This document shows, one piece after another, positions 6,045 to 6,648 of a stretch of 6,648 bases of DNA. Under the pieces are notes generated by a model, which saw nothing but the letters and a program-made list of their open reading frames with translations, searched no databases and was not told the DNA's origin. Origin of the DNA: Syntrophaceae bacterium. Its GTDB lineage: Bacteria > Desulfobacterota > Syntrophia > Syntrophales > UBA2185. The stretch is from positions 5,134 through 11,781 of the forward strand of contig DNUI01000007.1 of NCBI GenBank assembly GCA_003508565.1, given 5' to 3'. Made by a program: the position numbers and the translations under genes. How positions within the stretch are numbered: the stretch's first letter is position 1; each line of letters starts with the position of its first letter.

Positions 6045-6102
6045 TCAGGCTTGCTATTATCCTTACAATGCCAGACAATTATCAACAAAAATAACAGCCT
6101 GA
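6045..6102. repeat. 7-bp inverted repeat flanking the isomerase promoter
   Basis: TCAGGCT at 6045-6051 is mirrored by AGCCTGA at 6096-6102, with partial pairing continuing inward through the TATT/AATA bases. The arms enclose the promoter candidate: one at the predicted start site and the other just upstream of the -35. An operator is possible, but the repeat is short. Confidence 0.3.
6056..6085 (-). promoter_or_regulatory. Candidate promoter of the isomerase gene
   Basis: On the minus strand TTGATA (6080-6085, 5 of 6), an 18-base spacer and GATAAT (6056-6061, 5 of 6). It predicts a start near 6049 and a leader of about 115 bases. Confidence 0.45.
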
Positions 6103-6155
6103 TGTGTTAGAGAGATTGCAGGTGCGCTGAATTGCTACTCGAATTGCCGTAATAT

Positions 6156-6172
6156 ATATCATTTTTTGATAT
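6156..6172. repeat. AT-rich dyad in the intergenic region
   Basis: ATATCA-TTTTT-TGATAT forms a perfect 6-bp stem with a 5-base loop, and its right arm overlaps the 8-bp palindrome TGATATCA (6167-6174). It lies about 130 bases before the PP-loop gene. The role is unknown, and chance is possible in such AT-rich sequence. Confidence 0.35.
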
Positions 6173-6236
6173 CAGAGTCTTGCACAATAATTCACTAGTG
6201 TTGGCCCTTATGAAACGCATATCTCGCGGCAATCCA

Positions 6237-6252
6237 TCATTGACACCAATGA
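6237..6252. repeat. Dyad overlapping the -35 box of the PP-loop gene
   Basis: TCATTG-ACAC-CAATGA is a perfect 6-bp dyad with a 4-base centre. It covers the -35 hexamer of the promoter at 6240-6268, which is a typical place for a repressor site. No regulator gene is visible nearby. Confidence 0.4.
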
Positions 6253-6268
6253 ATAGAGTTGACAGAAT
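6240..6268 (+). promoter_or_regulatory. Promoter of the PP-loop ATP pyrophosphatase gene
   Basis: Perfect TTGACA (6240-6245), a 17-base spacer and CAGAAT (6263-6268, 4 of 6 with the conserved A2 and T6). The predicted start near 6275 leaves about 27 bases to the ATG at 6302, which fits the Shine-Dalgarno at 6291. A second TTGACA at 6259 would place its -10 on the ribosome site, so it is not used in this call. Confidence 0.55.
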
Positions 6269-6301
6269 ACCTCTCATTTCTTAACAATCTGGAGGGAACG
6301 A

Positions 6302-6648
6302 ATGAAGCTGGAAAAAGTGCTGGTTGCATGGAGTGGAGGAAAGGACAGTGCCCTTGCTCTCTATACAATTCAAGAGGAGGGCATAGAAATATCCGCCCTC
6401 CTGACTACCGTCACTGAACAATATAACAGAATCAGCATGCATGGTGTACGGCAGATTCTTCTTGAAAGACAAAGTCATGCCCTTGGAATTCCTCTCGAGA
6501 AGGTATTTATCCCCCCGGAAACTTCTAATGAAATCTATGAGGCAAGAATGTCTGCTCTTCTGTTAAAATATGCAAATCAAGGCGTAACCACCGTAGTTTT
6601 CGGTGATGTTTTTCTTGAAGATATAAGAACCTACCGCGAAAATCATCT
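6302..6648 (+). CDS. PP-loop ATP pyrophosphatase, Dph6/MJ0570 family (N-terminal 115 aa, truncated by window edge)
   Basis: The first 115 residues of an adenine nucleotide alpha-hydrolase. The PP-loop SGGKDSALAL (11-20) follows the first strand VLVAW and binds the ATP phosphates. MHGVR (46-50), VVFGDVFLEDIR (98-109) and the following YRE are typical of the Dph6/MJ0570 group. In eukaryotes Dph6 adenylates diphthine on elongation factor 2 and amidates it with ammonium to give diphthamide. Bacteria lack diphthamide, so a bacterial relative must have another substrate, probably still an ATP-dependent amidation or activation. The start is firm: GGAGGG at 6291-6296 lies five bases before the ATG. 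The gene is divergent from the isomerase gene. The rest, including the C-terminal substrate part, is outside the window. Confidence 0.88.
   Translation, partial: MKLEKVLVAWSGGKDSALALYTIQEEGIEISALLTTVTEQYNRISMHGVRQILLERQSHALGIPLEKVFIPPETSNEIYEARMSALLLKYANQGVTTVVFGDVFLEDIRTYRENH

Larger units (their letters stand above)
5936..6301. other. Intergenic region between divergent isomerase and PP-loop genes
   Basis: These 366 bases are AT-rich with no coding frame that has a ribosome site. They hold the isomerase leader and promoter candidate, a 7-bp inverted repeat around that promoter, an AT-rich dyad near 6160, and the promoter and dyad of the PP-loop gene. I see no tRNA, riboswitch or hairpin-plus-T-run terminator. 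Confidence 0.6.

Noticed and set aside
6143..6233. Inverted words ATTGCCG (6143-6149) and CGGCAAT (6227-6233)
   Set aside because: Only 7 bp and 77 bases apart with no continuing pairing; expected by chance at this length.
6259..6287. Second TTGACA before the PP-loop gene as a promoter
   Set aside because: A -10 at the right distance (TAACAA) is poor and would put the transcript start on the ribosome site.

Overview
The window looks like ordinary chromosome from an anaerobic Gram-negative bacterium, most likely a deltaproteobacterial or Syntrophales-like lineage. This is inferred from moderate base composition, strong Shine-Dalgarno sites, an E. coli-type class A penicillin-binding protein paired with a TPR lipoprotein, a lone CspA-type protein and a fatty-acid-type enoyl-CoA isomerase. 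No single marker fixes the taxon. I see no RNA gene, CRISPR array, insertion sequence or phage gene.

Layout. Positions 1-419 (minus) hold the N-terminal part of an ABC-F ATPase with its own consensus promoter. Positions 501-1073 (minus) encode a small exported SLT-type lytic transglycosylase, and 1210-1410 (minus) a cold-shock protein with a hairpin terminator behind it and a long leader in front. A divergent promoter region at about 1590-1740 separates csp from a plus-strand gene of unknown function (1799-2302). That gene converges on a minus-strand pair: a bifunctional penicillin-binding protein of PBP1b type (2762-5077) and, 3 bases after its stop, a TPR lipoprotein (2324-2758). Upstream on the same strand is an enoyl-CoA hydratase/isomerase family gene (5186-5935). 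A 366-base intergenic region with divergent promoter candidates and small dyads leads to the start of a plus-strand PP-loop ATP pyrophosphatase of the Dph6/MJ0570 family (6302 to the window edge).

How the genes fit together. The clearest functional unit is the cell-wall pair. The PBP1b-type enzyme polymerises and cross-links peptidoglycan and carries a UB2H-like region. The lipoprotein directly behind it resembles in layout the LpoP activators of PBP1b known from Pseudomonas and Acinetobacter. The lytic transglycosylase about 1.3 kb further along acts on the same polymer but is a separate transcription unit.

The most useful corrections are to start codons. The longest PBP frame opens on a TTG that is really the -35 box of a TTGACA-N17-TATTTT promoter, so the start is probably the GTG at 5077. 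The longest isomerase frame likewise opens too early, and the ATG at 5935 behind a strong Shine-Dalgarno is preferred. I found no convincing new multi-gene system. The best leads are the putative PBP activator, the unknown 167-residue protein, and the bacterial Dph6-like enzyme.
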